DNA of 14,663 nucleotides from a bacterium (GTDB lineage Bacteria; Auribacterota; UBA3054), in the NCBI GenBank assembly GCA_017444325.1, contig JAFSWV010000190.1, positions 1 to 14,663 on the forward strand. The letters run 5' to 3'. Positions 13,663 to 14,663 of the stretch are shown here, one piece after another. A program made the position numbers and the translations under genes. Under the pieces are notes generated by a model. It was not told the origin of the DNA, did no database searches, and saw only the letters and a program-made list of their open reading frames with translations. Each line of letters opens with the position of its first letter. Position 1 is the stretch's first letter.

Positions 13663-14663
13663 ATGACAAGCGATTCTGTGAAAATCGGTTTGGAACGCGC
13701 TCCGCACCGCGCGCTCCTCAACGCTTGCGGCGTCAGCCGTGAGGATCTTAAAAAGCCCTTCATCGCCGTCTGCAATTCTTACGTCGGCATCATCCCCGGA
13801 CACGCCCATCTTCAGGAGGTTGGCAAAATAGTTAAGGAAGCTGTCAGGGAAGCCGGCGGCGTCCCCTTCGAATTCAACACCATCGGCGTCTGCGACGGCA
13901 TCGCCATGGGGCACGAGGGCATGAAGTACTCCCTCCCCTCCAGGGAGATCATCGCCGACTCCGTTGAGACGATGCTAAGAGCTCACTGCTTCGACGGCGT
14001 AGTCTGCATCCCCAACTGCGATAAGATCGTCCCCGGCATGCTCATGGGCATTCTGAGAGTCAACATACCGACTATCTTCGCTTCCGGCGGCCCCATGCTG
14101 GCCGGCCACTCCAAGGACGGCAAGAAAGCCCTCGACCTTATCAGCATCTTCGAAGCTGTGGGCGCCCGCAGCCAGGACATTATAAACGACGCACAATTGG
14201 AAGAAGTCGAGTGCGAATCCTGCCCGGGCGTGGGCTCCTGCTCCGGCATGTTCACCGCCAACTCCATGAACTGCCTGTGCGAAGCGCTTGGCATCGCGCT
14301 TCCGGGCAACGGCTCCCTCCCCGCCGTCTATCCTGAAAGGAAAGAGCTCTGGAAAGCCGCCGGACGCCGCATCGTGGAAATGGTAAAAGAAAACCTTCGC
14401 CCGAAAGACATCATCACCGACGCTTCCTTAGAGAACGCCCTGACCCTGGACATGGCCATGGGCGGCTCCTCCAACACCATTCTGCACTCCCTGGCCATCG
14501 CCAAGGAAGCGGGCTTAGGCTTCGACCTCAAGCGCATCGATGAAGTCAGCAAAAGAGTGCCGACCATCTGCAAAGTCAGTCCCTCCTGCTCGTATCACAT
14601 GGAGGACGTAGACGCCGCCGGCGGCGTCTCCTCAATTCTTTGCGAGATCAGCAAGATTGAAGG
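13663..14663 (+). CDS. ilvD: Dihydroxy-acid dehydratase, 3' end outside window
   Basis: Partial: the first 333 codons are visible and it runs off the right edge (full family length is ~550-615). IlvD dehydrates 2,3-dihydroxy-isovalerate and 2,3-dihydroxy-3-methylvalerate in valine/isoleucine (and leucine/pantothenate) synthesis, in the cytosol, using an Fe-S cluster. Conserved parts are in order: VKIGLERAPHRALL, NSYVGIIPGHAHL (38-50), FNTIGVCDGIAMGHEGMKYS (71-90), REIIADSVE, IPNCDKIVPGM (116-126) with ligand C119, SGGPM, SCPGVGSCSGMFTANSM (186-202) with ligand C193, and DMAMGGSSNT. The CDGIAMGHEGMKYSLPSRE form resembles methanogen and clostridial enzymes; E. coli has D at that Cys (C77). Start ATG 13663 follows AGGAAA at suitable spacing. 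It is the only plus-strand gene and is divergent from gspK. Confidence 0.96.
   Translation, partial: MTSDSVKIGLERAPHRALLNACGVSREDLKKPFIAVCNSYVGIIPGHAHLQEVGKIVKEAVREAGGVPFEFNTIGVCDGIAMGHEGMKYSLPSREIIADSVETMLRAHCFDGVVCIPNCDKIVPGMLMGILRVNIPTIFASGGPMLAGHSKDGKKALDLISIFEAVGARSQDIINDAQLEEVECESCPGVGSCSGMFTANSMNCLCEALGIALPGNGSLPAVYPERKELWKAAGRRIVEMVKENLRPKDIITDASLENALTLDMAMGGSSNTILHSLAIAKEAGLGFDLKRIDEVSKRVPTICKVSPSCSYHMEDVDAAGGVSSILCEISKIE

Noticed and set aside
13648..13914. Minus-strand frame over the start of ilvD
   Set aside because: It is antisense to conserved ilvD sequence and has no motif.
1..14663. Search for CRISPR repeats, tRNA/rRNA genes, transposases, attachment sites and riboswitches
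   Set aside because: No repeated spacer pattern, cloverleaf, conserved rRNA segment, transposase motif or known riboswitch core was seen by eye. The gaps between genes are too short for most of these.

Overview
The window reads as chromosomal sequence from an anaerobic, Gram-negative-type bacterium, most likely of the PVC group (Lentisphaerota/Kiritimatiellota-like gut lineages). This placement is inference from remembered family traits: several secreted SUMF1/FGE-fold proteins carrying the 'DLSGG...GW.DEYKTTKMV' linker, PEP-CTERM signals ending in RRRAK, an oversized GspK-type pseudopilin, an A-type flavodiiron protein, and a methanogen/clostridia-like dihydroxy-acid dehydratase. No rRNA, tRNA, CRISPR array, transposase or phage gene was seen. 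Coding density is high, and no gene-free stretch exceeds about 155 bases.

Layout. (1) 1-4763, minus strand: three tandem secreted FGE-fold paralogs. Gene C (3111-4763) and gene B (1393-3081) lie 29 nt apart and look co-transcribed from a promoter at 4853-4881. They end at a strong intrinsic terminator (1333-1364). Gene A (runs off the left edge, starts at 1289) has its own extended -10 element touching that terminator. C and B share an unusual design: signal peptide, a small beta-rich domain, an internal PEP-CTERM-like segment, a second signal-peptide-like segment, a second beta-rich domain, then the FGE-fold domain. A has the same C-terminal part behind Ig-like and FN3 domains. (2) 4919-9470, minus strand: an operon transcribed gpmI (phosphoglycerate mutase), FKBP-type prolyl isomerase, A-type flavodiiron protein, M50 site-2 protease. 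Spacings are 10 nt, 25 nt and a TGATG overlap. Upstream of gpmI are an extended -10 promoter and a perfect 9-bp dyad that covers the gpmI Shine-Dalgarno. (3) 9522-13514, minus strand: a 1330-residue GspK-like protein, about four times the usual size, with a lamin-tail-like region inserted. (4) 13663 to the right edge, plus strand: the first 333 codons of ilvD, divergent from gspK.

How the parts may work together. Region 1 and the GspK protein both concern the cell envelope (anchored surface proteins and type II secretion/pilus assembly). The gpmI operon mixes a glycolytic enzyme with periplasmic folding, oxygen/NO scavenging and intramembrane proteolysis, which suits a fermentative anaerobe, but nothing in the sequence proves a shared pathway. 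The least ordinary items are the PEP-CTERM/second-signal junction repeated in two paralogs, the giant GspK, and the dyad at the gpmI promoter/RBS.
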